Counted from the first letter of the stretch, positions 11,972 through 20,979 are shown. The stretch: 64,000 nt of DNA from Blautia sp. An249 (GCF_002159835.1 NZ_NFJL01000007.1:62001-126000); one strand, 5' to 3'. Numbers and translations are program-made. The notes: a model not told the origin generated them from the sequence alone.

Positions 11972-12634
11972 ATGGATAATATGCCGGTTTACAGTAAAGG
12001 AATTGAAACAAAACGAAAATTTATCATACTGACGTATAATAAACTCTGCAATCACGAAACTTCTGAATTGACAGTAAGAAGCCTTGCAAAAGAAAACGGA
12101 TGTTCGGCAGCAGCTCTTTACCGTCATTTTGATAGTCTGGAATATTTAATAACCGTGGCTTCTGTCCGGTTTCTGGATGAATATATGAAACAATATGCCA
12201 ATTTACTGGACAGCGACAAAGATTTCAGGGAAATATACATAGAAGGGTGGGAACTGTTTAACCACTATGCCTTTGCCCGCCCGGATATTTATTACCGGTT
12301 ATTCTGGGGAAAAGACAACAGCATTTTCGGCACCGCCTTTCAGGAATATTTCGAGCTGTTTCCATTTAAGGGCTCGGAGAAATATACGGCCCACTATTAT
12401 ATTCTGTTGTTTAACGAAGATATGCAGGAGCGGGATTTTATGATGCTGCGCCGTATGGAAAATATGGGCCTGATCAGCAGTGAAGATGCGTTGTATTTCA
12501 GTTATACAAACCCCCTTATTGCACGCGGAATGCTAAGGGACGCCATGGATCTGCCCGATGAAAAGAAACAGGAAAAAGAGAAGTTCTGTAATAAACTTCT
12601 CAGAAAAAATATGGAGAGAATTTTAAATTCATAG
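11972..12634 (+). CDS. TetR-family transcriptional regulator
   Basis: One-component repressor type. 220 residues with an N-terminal helix-turn-helix (LTVRSLAKENGCSAAALYRHF, about residues 34-54) and a helical C-terminal ligand domain with no recognisable specificity. The frame is open back to 11894, but that stretch encodes the operon terminator, so the ATG at 11972 (or 11981) is used; its ribosome-binding site is weak (GAAAGTGA). It is followed by a terminator and then by a promoter flanked by two similar palindromes (12703-12720 and 12758-12771), which are the obvious candidate operators. It probably represses the downstream 12.8-18 kb group. Confidence 0.85.
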   Translation: MDNMPVYSKGIETKRKFIILTYNKLCNHETSELTVRSLAKENGCSAAALYRHFDSLEYLITVASVRFLDEYMKQYANLLDSDKDFREIYIEGWELFNHYAFARPDIYYRLFWGKDNSIFGTAFQEYFELFPFKGSEKYTAHYYILLFNEDMQERDFMMLRRMENMGLISSEDALYFSYTNPLIARGMLRDAMDLPDEKKQEKEKFCNKLLRKNMERILNS

Positions 12635-12659
12635 AGAGACTGCCTCCGGGCTGTTGTGG

Positions 12660-12697
12660 AAAGCTGCTGTAAAATACAGCGGCTTTTTCTTTTTTTT
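12660..12697 (+). terminator. Rho-independent terminator after the TetR gene
   Basis: AAAGCTGCTGTA and TACAGCGGCTTT pair around a 3-base loop and run into a long T tract. Confidence 0.85.
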
Positions 12698-12702
12698 AAA
12701 AA

Positions 12703-12720
12703 AAGTGAACGTGTTCACTT
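12703..12720 (+). promoter_or_regulatory. Candidate TetR operator 1
   Basis: AAGTGAACGTGTTCACTT has perfect AAGTGAAC/GTTCACTT arms around GT. It overlaps the first two bases of the -35 element of the downstream promoter. Confidence 0.7.
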
Positions 12721-12747
12721 GACTAAATGAGAAGATAACGTTATAAT
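12719..12747 (+). promoter_or_regulatory. Strong sigma-A-type promoter of the MttB-family gene group
   Basis: TTGACT, a 17-base spacer and a perfect TATAAT, located between two operator-like palindromes. The predicted start site is near 12754, about 70 bases before the isomerase gene. Confidence 0.8.
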
Positions 12748-12757
12748 AAATAAAAAT

Positions 12758-12771
12758 GTAAACATGTTCAC
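12758..12771 (+). promoter_or_regulatory. Candidate TetR operator 2
   Basis: GTAAACATGTTCAC matches the inner part of operator 1 (GTGAAC-N2-GTTCAC) with one arm mismatch. Its centre is 53 bases from that of operator 1, close to five helical turns, and it covers the predicted transcription start. Confidence 0.65.
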
Positions 12772-12823
12772 TTTTGGAAACCGGAAACTTAGGAAAGTAT
12801 TGTGGGATAAAAGGAGATAAAGG

Positions 12824-13768
12824 ATGACGGGGAAGAAGAACAGACCTCTCAGACTGGGAATGCATACCTATACACTGCATTTCTTCGGGTTTGGGGAAAG
12901 CTGGGGTTTTGGGAAGGATTACTATTTTGACCAGGTTATGTCTCTGGATGAATTGATGGAAAAAGCAGCGCAGTGGGAATTGGACGGACTTCAGATTACC
13001 AAGGTGGATTTGCTGGCTGCTGGCGCTGCTGAGCCATTCTCAGAAGAAAACCTGAGAAAAGTTGCTGCAAAGGCGAAAGAACTGGGACTGTTTCTGGAAT
13101 TCAACTCCTCTTTTCAGGCAGGCAGTGATTCCAGGGTAAACTGTACAGTCAGGGAAGCGCTTCAGATTGGGCATTGGCTGGATGCGGAACTGGTTAAATT
13201 CAGTCTGGATATTAAACGTCCGAAAAATTTATACGGTTCCTGTATGCATCCGGAGATTATGGGACAGATGGCGCAGCGGTATGAAGAATTCCGGGATGCC
13301 ATTCCGTTAATAGAGGAATACGGAATGCAGATCGCCATTGAAAATCATACAGATACCTTTGCAGATGAGATCTTATGGATGGTGGAAAAGCTGAACCATC
13401 CGCTGATTGGAACCTGTGTGGATACCATGAATCCTCTGCAGGTAATGGAAAATCCGTATGAAGCGATGGAAAAAATGCTGCCGAAGGCGTATTGCTGTCA
13501 CTTCAGCGACGATAAAATCGTGGTGGATCCACTGGGCGTACATGATGTGGGCGCAGCCCATGGACAGGGCTCTATGGACTGCCCGAAAATGATTTCCCAG
13601 ATACGGGAAAAATCTTCTATGGATAAAATTATTTTTGAAAATGAAATCGCTTTTGAAAGTCTGGATGAACCTATTGAAAATGCAAGGGCGAGAGAACTTC
13701 AGGCCTGTGAAGAAAGCGTACAGTATCTTCGGAACGTGTTAAAACTGGGTGTAAGAAACAGGGGGTAG
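12824..13768 (+). CDS. Sugar phosphate isomerase/epimerase family protein (TIM barrel)
   Basis: AP-endonuclease-2-type TIM barrel, a family of metal-dependent sugar or cyclitol isomerases and epimerases. 314 residues. Visible metal-ligand-type segments are IAIENHTDTFADE, GTCVDTMNPLQV, CHFSDDKI and IIFENEIAFES (terminal Glu). The ATG at 12824 has GGAGATAAAGG upstream. It is the first gene of the group controlled by the promoter at 12719 and precedes the MttB homologue by 5 bases, so the two are very probably co-translated. The substrate is unknown; a role in processing the product of the methyltransferase-like enzyme is only inference. Confidence 0.85.
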   Translation: MTGKKNRPLRLGMHTYTLHFFGFGESWGFGKDYYFDQVMSLDELMEKAAQWELDGLQITKVDLLAAGAAEPFSEENLRKVAAKAKELGLFLEFNSSFQAGSDSRVNCTVREALQIGHWLDAELVKFSLDIKRPKNLYGSCMHPEIMGQMAQRYEEFRDAIPLIEEYGMQIAIENHTDTFADEILWMVEKLNHPLIGTCVDTMNPLQVMENPYEAMEKMLPKAYCCHFSDDKIVVDPLGVHDVGAAHGQGSMDCPKMISQIREKSSMDKIIFENEIAFESLDEPIENARARELQACEESVQYLRNVLKLGVRNRG

Positions 13769-13773
13769 GAAAA

Positions 13774-15186
13774 ATGACAAAAGAGCAAATGATTCATAAT
13801 GCGGCAATGGAGATCCTGCAGGATGTGGGAATTAAGATTCTGAATACAAAGGCAGTGGAGATTCTGAAGGAAAACGGGATTCGTGTGGAAGGAAACACTG
13901 CGTACTTCACAGAAGAACAGGTGATGCACTGGGTAAAGATGGCTCCGGAATCCTTTACCATTTATGCCAGAAATCCCAGATACAATGTAGTTATGGGAGA
14001 TAATCATATCAATCCGGCGCCTACGTATGGATGTGCTTTTCTGGATGACTGGGAAGGAAACCGGCGTCCGGGAACGATGGAAGATTACATAAAGTGCTTA
14101 AAACTGATTCAGGCAGAAGAAAATTATTCGATTAATGGAGGGATCCTGGTCCACCCAGGAGATGTGCCGGAGGAAACGGCAGCATTTCGGATGTTCTGCG
14201 CTACGCTTTTACATTCGGATAAAGCCATTATGCTTCCCACAGGATTTAAGAAAGAGATGGAGCTGATGATGGAAGCAGCGGAAGGAATCTTCGGAGGAAA
14301 AGAGGCGCTGCTGGAAAAACCGCGGATGATAGCTCTGATAAATACCGTATCCCCGCTGACTCTGGATGAACGGATGCTGGATTGTCTGATGCTGCTTGCC
14401 CAATATGGACAGCCGGTGATTCTGTGTCCGGCCACTATGCTTGGAGCAACAGGTTCTCTGTCCATGGCAGGAAGCCTTGCAAGCGGAACAGCAGAGGATC
14501 TGGCAGGGATTGCTCTGGCTCAGATGATACGTCCCGGAACTCCGGTCGTATTCGGAATCCAGTCCACGGCAGCAGACATGCGTGGCGGCATTACCTTTGC
14601 CTGCGCGGCGCCGGAAGGTACGAAAATGCAGGGCTTTGCAGCCCGGATGGGAAAATTCTATGGAATGCCTTCCAGAGGGGGCGGCTGTCAGACAGACGCT
14701 CCGGTCATTAACTGTCAGGCAGGCTACGAATCCATGCTTACCTTTTCCTCAGCTTACCGCCACGGGATTAACCTGATAATGGAGGCCGGAGGAGTTATGG
14801 ACAGCGTAAATGCCACGTCTTTTGAAAAGATGATTATAGACTTTGAGATTATTCGTCAGGTGAAAGCATCCTTTGCGCCTATTGAAGTCAATGAGGAAAC
14901 GTTAAATCTGGAAGAGATAAAAGAAATCGGCCATGACGGCAGTTTTGTGACGGCAGATTATACCCTGGATAATTTTAAGGATTTGTATGATCCCCATATC
15001 GGAGCAAGAAACGCCACAGATCCTGCATACTTCCGGGAAGAGATTGAAAAGGAAATCCAGAGACTTCTGAACGTTTATGAGAGGGAATGTCCGAAACTGC
15101 AGGAAGCGGATCTGGAAGTTTTAAAAGGAGTAATGGAAAAAGCAGGTATTCAGCCTGAGGAGATGGAAAAGATTGCTGCTATGTAA
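13774..15186 (+). CDS. MttB-superfamily (trimethylamine methyltransferase-like) protein, non-pyrrolysine
   Basis: Member of the MttB/COG5598 superfamily, whose characterised members move a methyl group from trimethylamine (the pyrrolysine enzymes) or from glycine betaine, proline betaine, carnitine or butyrobetaine (non-pyrrolysine enzymes) to a corrinoid protein. 470 residues, uninterrupted, with no in-frame amber codon. The core segment GGGCQTDAPVINCQAGYES (about residues 308-326) matches the family barrel motif. A TIM-barrel isomerase gene precedes it and two transporters follow, but there is no corrinoid-binding protein gene nearby or anywhere in the window. Its methyl acceptor, and even its being a methyltransferase, are therefore open. 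Confidence 0.85.
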   Translation: MTKEQMIHNAAMEILQDVGIKILNTKAVEILKENGIRVEGNTAYFTEEQVMHWVKMAPESFTIYARNPRYNVVMGDNHINPAPTYGCAFLDDWEGNRRPGTMEDYIKCLKLIQAEENYSINGGILVHPGDVPEETAAFRMFCATLLHSDKAIMLPTGFKKEMELMMEAAEGIFGGKEALLEKPRMIALINTVSPLTLDERMLDCLMLLAQYGQPVILCPATMLGATGSLSMAGSLASGTAEDLAGIALAQMIRPGTPVVFGIQSTAADMRGGITFACAAPEGTKMQGFAARMGKFYGMPSRGGGCQTDAPVINCQAGYESMLTFSSAYRHGINLIMEAGGVMDSVNATSFEKMIIDFEIIRQVKASFAPIEVNEETLNLEEIKEIGHDGSFVTADYTLDNFKDLYDPHIGARNATDPAYFREEIEKEIQRLLNVYERECPKLQEADLEVLKGVMEKAGIQPEEMEKIAAM

Positions 15187-15211
15187 ACGGAAGCAGGAAA
15201 AGGGGGAAAAT

Positions 15212-16525
15212 ATGAGAATAACAGGTGCGAAACGCTGGTTTGTTGTGGCGCTGTGTGCATTGATGGCCGGGATTATGGTCTATGTGCCATTTCTGCGGTA
15301 CAGCTATTACGACCAGATGTGCGTATTATTTACCCAATATAAGCAGGTGGTCCCGGCGGATTCCGTAAATGGTTTTATTGGTGACTTTGGTATGGCATTT
15401 GGGATTGTTTCCATGCTGGGTTATCCTTTTGGCGGAATTTTTGCCGACCGCTTTTCAGAAAAGTGGCTTTTAATTGCCGGCGGAATTCTGATGGGTGTCT
15501 GTTCCTTCTGGTTTGGAATCGTGCCGGGAAAGACAGCGGTTATTATTATACATCTTCTGTATGGTGTGGGAACCAGTTTCTTAATCTGGTCTGCATACCT
15601 GAAATTAACCAGAAAAATGGGGAACGCCAGGGAACAGGGACGGATGTTCTCCACGTCAGAGTTTGTCCGTGGAATTTTCGGAATGTTGATTGGCTTTGCG
15701 GGAGTGGCTTTTCTCGGGAAGGCGGTACTCCCTTCCGGAGAGCTCGAACCGGCGGCTCTGGGAGTTCAGTGGAGAAATCTGATGTTCATAAGCGGCGGGC
15801 TGTTCTTTCTGTTTGCTCTTCTGGTGCTTCTCTTTATCCCCGCCAGGGTTACGGGAGCTGAAGAGAGGGGAGATGAACCCCAGGAAGCATTCAGTCTGGG
15901 AAATGTCATCCGTGTACTGAAACTTCCGGGAACCTGGATGATTTCCGCTTTGGTTTTCTGTTGTTTTTCTTTTACTTCGGCGGGAAACGGTTATCTGGGA
16001 GCGTATACAGTAAATGTGCTGGGCATTTCTGAGACAACGGCAAGTACCTTTGCTATTATCAGGAATTACATTATTGCAGCGGCAATGACTTTTGCCATTG
16101 GTTTTATTTCTGATAAAATCGGATCCAAGGCGAAAACACTGGGGATTTATCTGGCTGTTGCCTCTGTTCTCTGTGCGGCTCTCATATTTACAAAGAGCGC
16201 CTTTATCCTGTGCCTTGTTATTTCATTTGCATTTGCCATTGTATACTCGGGAATGCGGGGGATTTATTTCGCGACGCTTAATGAAGTAGGGATTCCCCTT
16301 TCTATGACAGGGATTGCCACCGGAATCATTTCCATGCTCTGTTATCTGCCTGATGTTTATTTTGCCAAGCTGGCGGGAACCTGGCTGGATGCTTATGGAA
16401 ACAAAGGATACGATGCGATTTGGTTCTGGGCGATTGGGTGCGGAATTCTGGGAATTGTAACGGCTGTGATTACTTACCGGTATTCCAGAAAACTGCAGAG
16501 AAACCAGGAACAGAAAGAGCAGTAA
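15212..16525 (+). CDS. Major facilitator superfamily transporter
   Basis: 437-residue membrane carrier with about 12 hydrophobic helices and a central cytoplasmic loop near residues 200-230 (RVTGAEERGDEPQEA). The ATG at 15212 follows AAAGGGGG at the correct distance; the frame is open to 15173, but that part overlaps the MttB-like gene. It is the third gene of the TetR-controlled group. The substrate is unknown; by context it may be the compound handled by the MttB-like and isomerase proteins, or its product. Confidence 0.88.
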   Translation: MRITGAKRWFVVALCALMAGIMVYVPFLRYSYYDQMCVLFTQYKQVVPADSVNGFIGDFGMAFGIVSMLGYPFGGIFADRFSEKWLLIAGGILMGVCSFWFGIVPGKTAVIIIHLLYGVGTSFLIWSAYLKLTRKMGNAREQGRMFSTSEFVRGIFGMLIGFAGVAFLGKAVLPSGELEPAALGVQWRNLMFISGGLFFLFALLVLLFIPARVTGAEERGDEPQEAFSLGNVIRVLKLPGTWMISALVFCCFSFTSAGNGYLGAYTVNVLGISETTASTFAIIRNYIIAAAMTFAIGFISDKIGSKAKTLGIYLAVASVLCAALIFTKSAFILCLVISFAFAIVYSGMRGIYFATLNEVGIPLSMTGIATGIISMLCYLPDVYFAKLAGTWLDAYGNKGYDAIWFWAIGCGILGIVTAVITYRYSRKLQRNQEQKEQ

Positions 16526-16539
16526 ACGGGGGTGTGAAA

Positions 16540-17985
16540 ATGACCCAGAGTTATAAGCTGATTGCAGCCATATTAGTAATTGCGGATCTTATTTTTTGCT
16601 TTGGGATTGGCCTGAAAACCAGAGGAAAGTCCGACAGTGCGGAGGAATATTTTATCGGCGGGAAAAAGACGGGAACCGTACTTTTATTTCTGACCGCCTG
16701 GGCCAGTTTCAGCGGCGCAGGAAATTTCATCGGTCAGGCCGGAAGAGGGGCTATGCAGGGAATCAGCGCCTACTGGCTCTGGCTGGGAGAGGGATTTCTG
16801 GGAGGAATTCTCATGGGCTATCTTCTGGCTCCTTATCTGTCCGGATTTAAGTATTTTTCTATGCCCCATTTTATTGCAGATTATTTATTCGGCGGCGATC
16901 CTCAGATCCGGAGAGTGGGCGGAGTTGCAGCCTTAATGCCAAATGTAGTCTGGCCGGGAGCGCAGATTATGGGGGTGGCTTACGTACTGGAACTGGTCTT
17001 TGGAATTGACTATCGGATTGCGGTTATTGTATGTGGAATTATTTTTGTATTTTACACAGTAAGCGGAGGACTGAAAGCGGTTATTTATGCTGACGCACTG
17101 CACGGAACGATTCAGATGTTTTTTGCCATTTTCGTAATCGTTTTCGGCCTCAGACTGTTTCATTCTGATTTCGGCTATTTAAGGGAACAGATTATTCAGG
17201 TGGATCCGGATAAATGGAATTTATTTGTGGACAAACCTATTGTGATTATTTCCAGCTTCTTAACGGGATTAGTAGGGGCAGTTTCGAATCCCATATTCTG
17301 GAACCGGGCATTTGCTGCAAAAGATGTAAATACTGCAAAGAAAGCCTACGGACTTACGTTCTTTTTGAATATTATTCTGGTATTCCTTATGATTTTGCTG
17401 GGGATTGTTTCTCTTATGTTCAGTAATCAGGGAGATCAGGCTCTGGTATGGCTGATACAGAATAAAATGCCGCCTCTGTGCAGCATTATTCTGGCAGAAA
17501 GTGTGCTGGCGGCCTGTATGTCCTGCGCCGATACCCATTTAAATTGTGCTGCGGCCAACGTGGTATCGGATATACTGGATCCGGAAAACAGGCTGGAAGC
17601 GTCTGTCAGTGTTCGTTATGCGAAAATTGCAACTCTTCTGGCGGGAATTGTGGCAATCCTTTCCGGACTGTTTGGCTCTTTTATTTATGCACTGGGAACC
17701 TACGGATATACCATCTGCGGAGGTGTTTTAATACCGGCGTTTGTAATTGGATTTCTGGCAAGAGACAGAAAGTCTGAAGAATACCGTTCCAGGATGAGCG
17801 TAACTGCCGCTAAAATCGGCATGTCAGCCGGAATTCTTGCGGCAATGGCCTTTGAATTGGTTCCGGCATTAAAAGGTATTTTCGGAGGAGGAGTGATTCC
17901 TGCTATAGCAGTAACTTCCATAGGAATGCTGGTATCAAATTGCTTCTGTAAGGATCAGACCTGGAAACAGAATCAGGATTTCTGA
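16540..17985 (+). CDS. Sodium:solute symporter family protein
   Basis: SSS-family (PutP/SglT-like) secondary transporter. 481 residues with about 13 membrane helices. It contains the family-type N-terminal block SAEEYFIGGKKTG, then TAWASFSGAGNFIGQAG, and YTVSGGLKAVIYADALHGTIQ near residue 170. The ATG at 16540 follows CGGGGGTG; upstream open frame lies inside the MFS gene. It is the last gene of the group, ended by a strong bidirectional terminator. PutP-type relatives carry proline, betaines, sugars or carboxylates with Na+, compatible with a quaternary-amine or sugar-acid substrate. Confidence 0.9.
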   Translation: MTQSYKLIAAILVIADLIFCFGIGLKTRGKSDSAEEYFIGGKKTGTVLLFLTAWASFSGAGNFIGQAGRGAMQGISAYWLWLGEGFLGGILMGYLLAPYLSGFKYFSMPHFIADYLFGGDPQIRRVGGVAALMPNVVWPGAQIMGVAYVLELVFGIDYRIAVIVCGIIFVFYTVSGGLKAVIYADALHGTIQMFFAIFVIVFGLRLFHSDFGYLREQIIQVDPDKWNLFVDKPIVIISSFLTGLVGAVSNPIFWNRAFAAKDVNTAKKAYGLTFFLNIILVFLMILLGIVSLMFSNQGDQALVWLIQNKMPPLCSIILAESVLAACMSCADTHLNCAAANVVSDILDPENRLEASVSVRYAKIATLLAGIVAILSGLFGSFIYALGTYGYTICGGVLIPAFVIGFLARDRKSEEYRSRMSVTAAKIGMSAGILAAMAFELVPALKGIFGGGVIPAIAVTSIGMLVSNCFCKDQTWKQNQDF

Positions 17986-17992
17986 TAAACGG

Positions 17993-18043
17993 AAAAGCCG
18001 CATATTCTCCGGTCGTTTAACCGACCGGGAATATGCGGCTTTT
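17993..18043. terminator. Bidirectional terminator between the SSS gene and adhE
   Basis: AAAAGCCGCATATTC and GAATATGCGGCTTTT pair perfectly, with an inner CCGGTCG/CGACCGG stem. There are T tracts on both strands and convergent genes on either side. Confidence 0.93.
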
Positions 18044-18075
18044 CTATTTGGAAGTTAAGTGAAGTTTCTTAATTC

Positions 18076-20688
18076 TTATTTTCCGTAGTAAGATCTTAAA
18101 TAGATGTCTTTCAGTTCGGCGATCAGTGGATATCTCGGGTTTGCGCCTGTACACTGGTCGTTAAATGCCTGTTCAGACATTTCATCCAGAGTTTCCAGGA
18201 AGTATTTCTCATCCACACCGTAAGCCTGAATGGAGTCTTTGATCTCGATTTCCTTCTTCAAATCTTCCAGTTTCGCAATGAATTTTTCCAGAACTTCTGC
18301 ATCGTCTTTTCCGGTTAATCCAACATAACGGCCGATTTCTGCATAACGTGCCATAGTGTTCGGATATTCGTACTGTGGGAAAGTTCCCATCTTCACCGGA
18401 ACTTCAGCAGCATTGTAGCGGATTACATTTGTCAGAACCACTGCGTTTGCCAGACCATGAGGCAGGTGATGGAACGCGCCTAATTTATGGGCAAGTGAGT
18501 GGTTTACTCCCAGGAACGCGTTGGCAAATGCCATACCGGCCAGGCAGGAAGCGTTTGCCATATGATCTCTGGCTTCTACATCGGTGCCGTCTTTGTAAGC
18601 ACGCGGCAGGTAATCGAATACCAGCTTGATAGCCTGCAGAGACAGTCCTCTTGTATAATCAGAAGCCATGATAGATACATAGGATTCAATAGCGTGAGTC
18701 ATAACGTCGATACCGGAAGCGCAGGTAAGACCTTTTGGCTGGCTCATCATGTTGTCGGTATCCACGATTGCCATGTTCGGCATTAACTGGTAATCAGCCA
18801 GCGGCCATTTTACACCGGTATCCTGATCGGTGATGATAGCGAAAGGAGTTACCTCAGATCCTGTACCGGAAGAGGTCGGGATGGCTACGAAGTAAGCTTT
18901 CTCACCCATCTGCGGGAAGGTGTAAACACGTTTCCGGATGTCCATAAAGTCCATAGACATATCAGAGAAATCAGCTTCCGGATGCTCGTAAAGTACCCAC
19001 ATAACTTTACCGGCGTCCATAGCGGAACCACCGCCCAGTGCAATAATGCAGTCCGGTTCAAATGCGCGCATAGCAGCGGCGCCGGCCTTTGCAGATGCCA
19101 GGGTAGGATCCGGCTGTACATCATAGAAGCAGGTATGTACAATTCCCATGGAATCCAGTTTATCTTCAATTGGTTTGGTGTAGCCGTTTTTGTAAAGGAA
19201 AGAGTCTGTTACGATGAAAGCACGTTTCTTATGCATAATGGTTCCCAGTTCATCCAGGGCAACAGGCATACAGCCCTTCTTAAAGTATACCTTCTGCGGC
19301 AGTCTCATCCAGAGCATATTTTCTCTCCTTTCAGCTACGGTCTTAATATTAATTAAATGTTTTACTCCAACGTTTTCAGATACAGAGTTTCCGCCCCAGG
19401 AACCGCAGCCCAGAGTCAGAGACGGCTCTAAACGGAAGTTGTATAAGTCACCGATACCGCCGTGAGAGGAAGGAGTATTCACCAGGATACGGCAGGTCTT
19501 CATAGCAGCCGCATGTTTTGCCATTTTTTCTTTTTCTCTTACATCAATGTATAAAGAAGAAGTATGGCCATAGCCGCCGTCGGCAACTAACTGTTCTGCT
19601 TTTTCCAGAGCTTCGTCGAAGGTTTTCGCCTTGTACATAGCCAGTACAGGAGAAAGTTTCTCATGGGCGAATTCTTCGGAAATATCTACAGATTCTACTT
19701 CTCCGATCAGAATTTTGGTTTCAGCAGGAACCGTTACCCCTGCCATTTCTGCGATTTTTGCAGCAGGCTGTCCCACGATTTTGGCATTTAAAGCTCCGTT
19801 GATGAGGATAGTTTTACGAACTTTATCCAGTTCATCCCCTTTTAAGAAATAGCAGCCTCTGTACTGGAATTCTTTTTTCACTTCATTATAAACTTTATCC
19901 AGAACTGTTACGGACTGTTCCGATGCACAAATCATACCATTATCAAAAGTTTTGGAGTGAATAATGGAGTTTACCGCTACTTTAATGTCTGCTGTCTCGT
20001 CAATAATTACCGGAGTATTTCCGGCACCTACGCCAACGGCTGGTTTTCCGGATGAATATGCTGCTTTTACCATTCCCGGTCCGCCGGTTGCAAGGATAAT
20101 ATCAGCTTCTTTCATAACCTGGTTTGTAAGTTCCAGAGAAGGAACATCAATCCATCCGATAATACCTTCCGGAGCGCCGGCGGCAACAGCAGCCTCTAAA
20201 ACAACCTTGGCAGCTTCGATGGTACATTTTTTCGCACGGGGATGCGGGCTGATAATGATGGCATTTCTGGTCTTTAAGCAGATTAATGTCTTAAAAATTG
20301 CAGTGGAAGTGGGGTTTGTAGTAGGAATAACCGCAGCAACCAGACCGATAGGCTCTGCAATCTTCTTAATGCCATATACAGGGTCGTCTTCCAGAACGCC
20401 GCAGGTTTTGGTATTTTTATATGCGTTGTAAATGTACTCAGCAGCGTAGTGATTTTTGATTACCTTATCTTCTACCACACCCATGCCGGTTTCTTCTACT
20501 GCCAGTTTTGCAAGAGGGATACGGGCTTTGTTAGCAGCCGTAGCAGCAGCAAGGAAAATTTTATCAACCTGTTCTTGGGTGTAGGTTGCGAAAATGGCCT
20601 GAGCCTCTTTCATTGCCTTCATTTTCGCTTCCAGTGCCTCAGCAGTGTCAATCACCTGTGGAATCGTGTTTTCTTTCTTTGTTGCCAT
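18076..20688 (-). CDS. adhE: Bifunctional acetaldehyde-CoA/alcohol dehydrogenase
   Basis: Reduces acetyl-CoA to acetaldehyde and then to ethanol, regenerating NAD+ during fermentation; AdhE enzymes assemble into spirosomes. 870 residues. The N-terminal aldehyde dehydrogenase domain (1 to about 430) has the catalytic cysteine in NGMICASEQ. The C-terminal iron alcohol dehydrogenase domain (about 455-870) has GGGSAMDAGK and the Fe-binding histidines in VMTHAIESY and NHSLAHKLGAFHHLPHG. AGGAGG precedes the ATG. The promoter region carries two good Rex-type boxes, so expression is probably tuned by the NADH/NAD+ ratio. Confidence 0.97.
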   Translation of the reverse strand: MATKKENTIPQVIDTAEALEAKMKAMKEAQAIFATYTQEQVDKIFLAAATAANKARIPLAKLAVEETGMGVVEDKVIKNHYAAEYIYNAYKNTKTCGVLEDDPVYGIKKIAEPIGLVAAVIPTTNPTSTAIFKTLICLKTRNAIIISPHPRAKKCTIEAAKVVLEAAVAAGAPEGIIGWIDVPSLELTNQVMKEADIILATGGPGMVKAAYSSGKPAVGVGAGNTPVIIDETADIKVAVNSIIHSKTFDNGMICASEQSVTVLDKVYNEVKKEFQYRGCYFLKGDELDKVRKTILINGALNAKIVGQPAAKIAEMAGVTVPAETKILIGEVESVDISEEFAHEKLSPVLAMYKAKTFDEALEKAEQLVADGGYGHTSSLYIDVREKEKMAKHAAAMKTCRILVNTPSSHGGIGDLYNFRLEPSLTLGCGSWGGNSVSENVGVKHLINIKTVAERRENMLWMRLPQKVYFKKGCMPVALDELGTIMHKKRAFIVTDSFLYKNGYTKPIEDKLDSMGIVHTCFYDVQPDPTLASAKAGAAAMRAFEPDCIIALGGGSAMDAGKVMWVLYEHPEADFSDMSMDFMDIRKRVYTFPQMGEKAYFVAIPTSSGTGSEVTPFAIITDQDTGVKWPLADYQLMPNMAIVDTDNMMSQPKGLTCASGIDVMTHAIESYVSIMASDYTRGLSLQAIKLVFDYLPRAYKDGTDVEARDHMANASCLAGMAFANAFLGVNHSLAHKLGAFHHLPHGLANAVVLTNVIRYNAAEVPVKMGTFPQYEYPNTMARYAEIGRYVGLTGKDDAEVLEKFIAKLEDLKKEIEIKDSIQAYGVDEKYFLETLDEMSEQAFNDQCTGANPRYPLIAELKDIYLRSYYGK

Positions 20689-20747
20689 GATAAACCTCCT
20701 TCATGAAATAAAATTAATAGTGGAAAAATAAGAACTACCCCTCAAGT

Positions 20748-20765
20748 TTGTTAAATTATTGACAA
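20748..20765 (-). promoter_or_regulatory. Candidate Rex box, downstream of the adhE promoter
   Basis: TTGTTAAATTATTGACAA differs from the clostridial Rex consensus TTGTTAA-N4-TTAACAA at one position. It lies just after the predicted adhE transcription start. Confidence 0.75.
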
Positions 20766-20780
20766 GTTCTATTTGCCTTC

Positions 20781-20808
20781 ATTATATCATGTGTTAAAAA
20801 ATTGTCAA
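20781..20808 (-). promoter_or_regulatory. adhE promoter
   Basis: On the minus strand, TTGACA (plus 20803-20808), a 16-base spacer and TATAAT (plus 20781-20786). The predicted start is near 20774, giving a leader of about 85 bases. A weaker third Rex-like palindrome, GTGTTAAAAAATTGTCAA at 20791-20808, overlaps the -35 element and spacer. Confidence 0.85.
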
Positions 20809-20816
20809 TGATTTTT

Positions 20817-20834
20817 TTGATAAAAATTTAACAA
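20817..20834 (-). promoter_or_regulatory. Candidate Rex box, upstream of the adhE promoter
   Basis: TTGATAAAAATTTAACAA matches TTGTTAA-N4-TTAACAA with one mismatch and lies just upstream of the -35 element. The remainder of the 20835-20979 gap is AT-rich, with no gene or clear signal that I can see. Confidence 0.7.
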
Positions 20835-20979
20835 AATTTGGAGGTACGAATTGGTAGAAATGTCAGAAAGGAACTCTTTAAAACAAAAAGAAGAGAAAAG
20901 TCTCTCTGAAATGAAATAATTGTATAATTAATTATAAGGTATTCTGGGGGATTTGTCGAGTAAAATTAAGGTAAAATAA

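Noticed and set aside
13774-15186. Pyrrolysine-containing trimethylamine methyltransferase
   Set aside because: The reading frame has no internal amber codon; it belongs to the non-pyrrolysine part of the superfamily.
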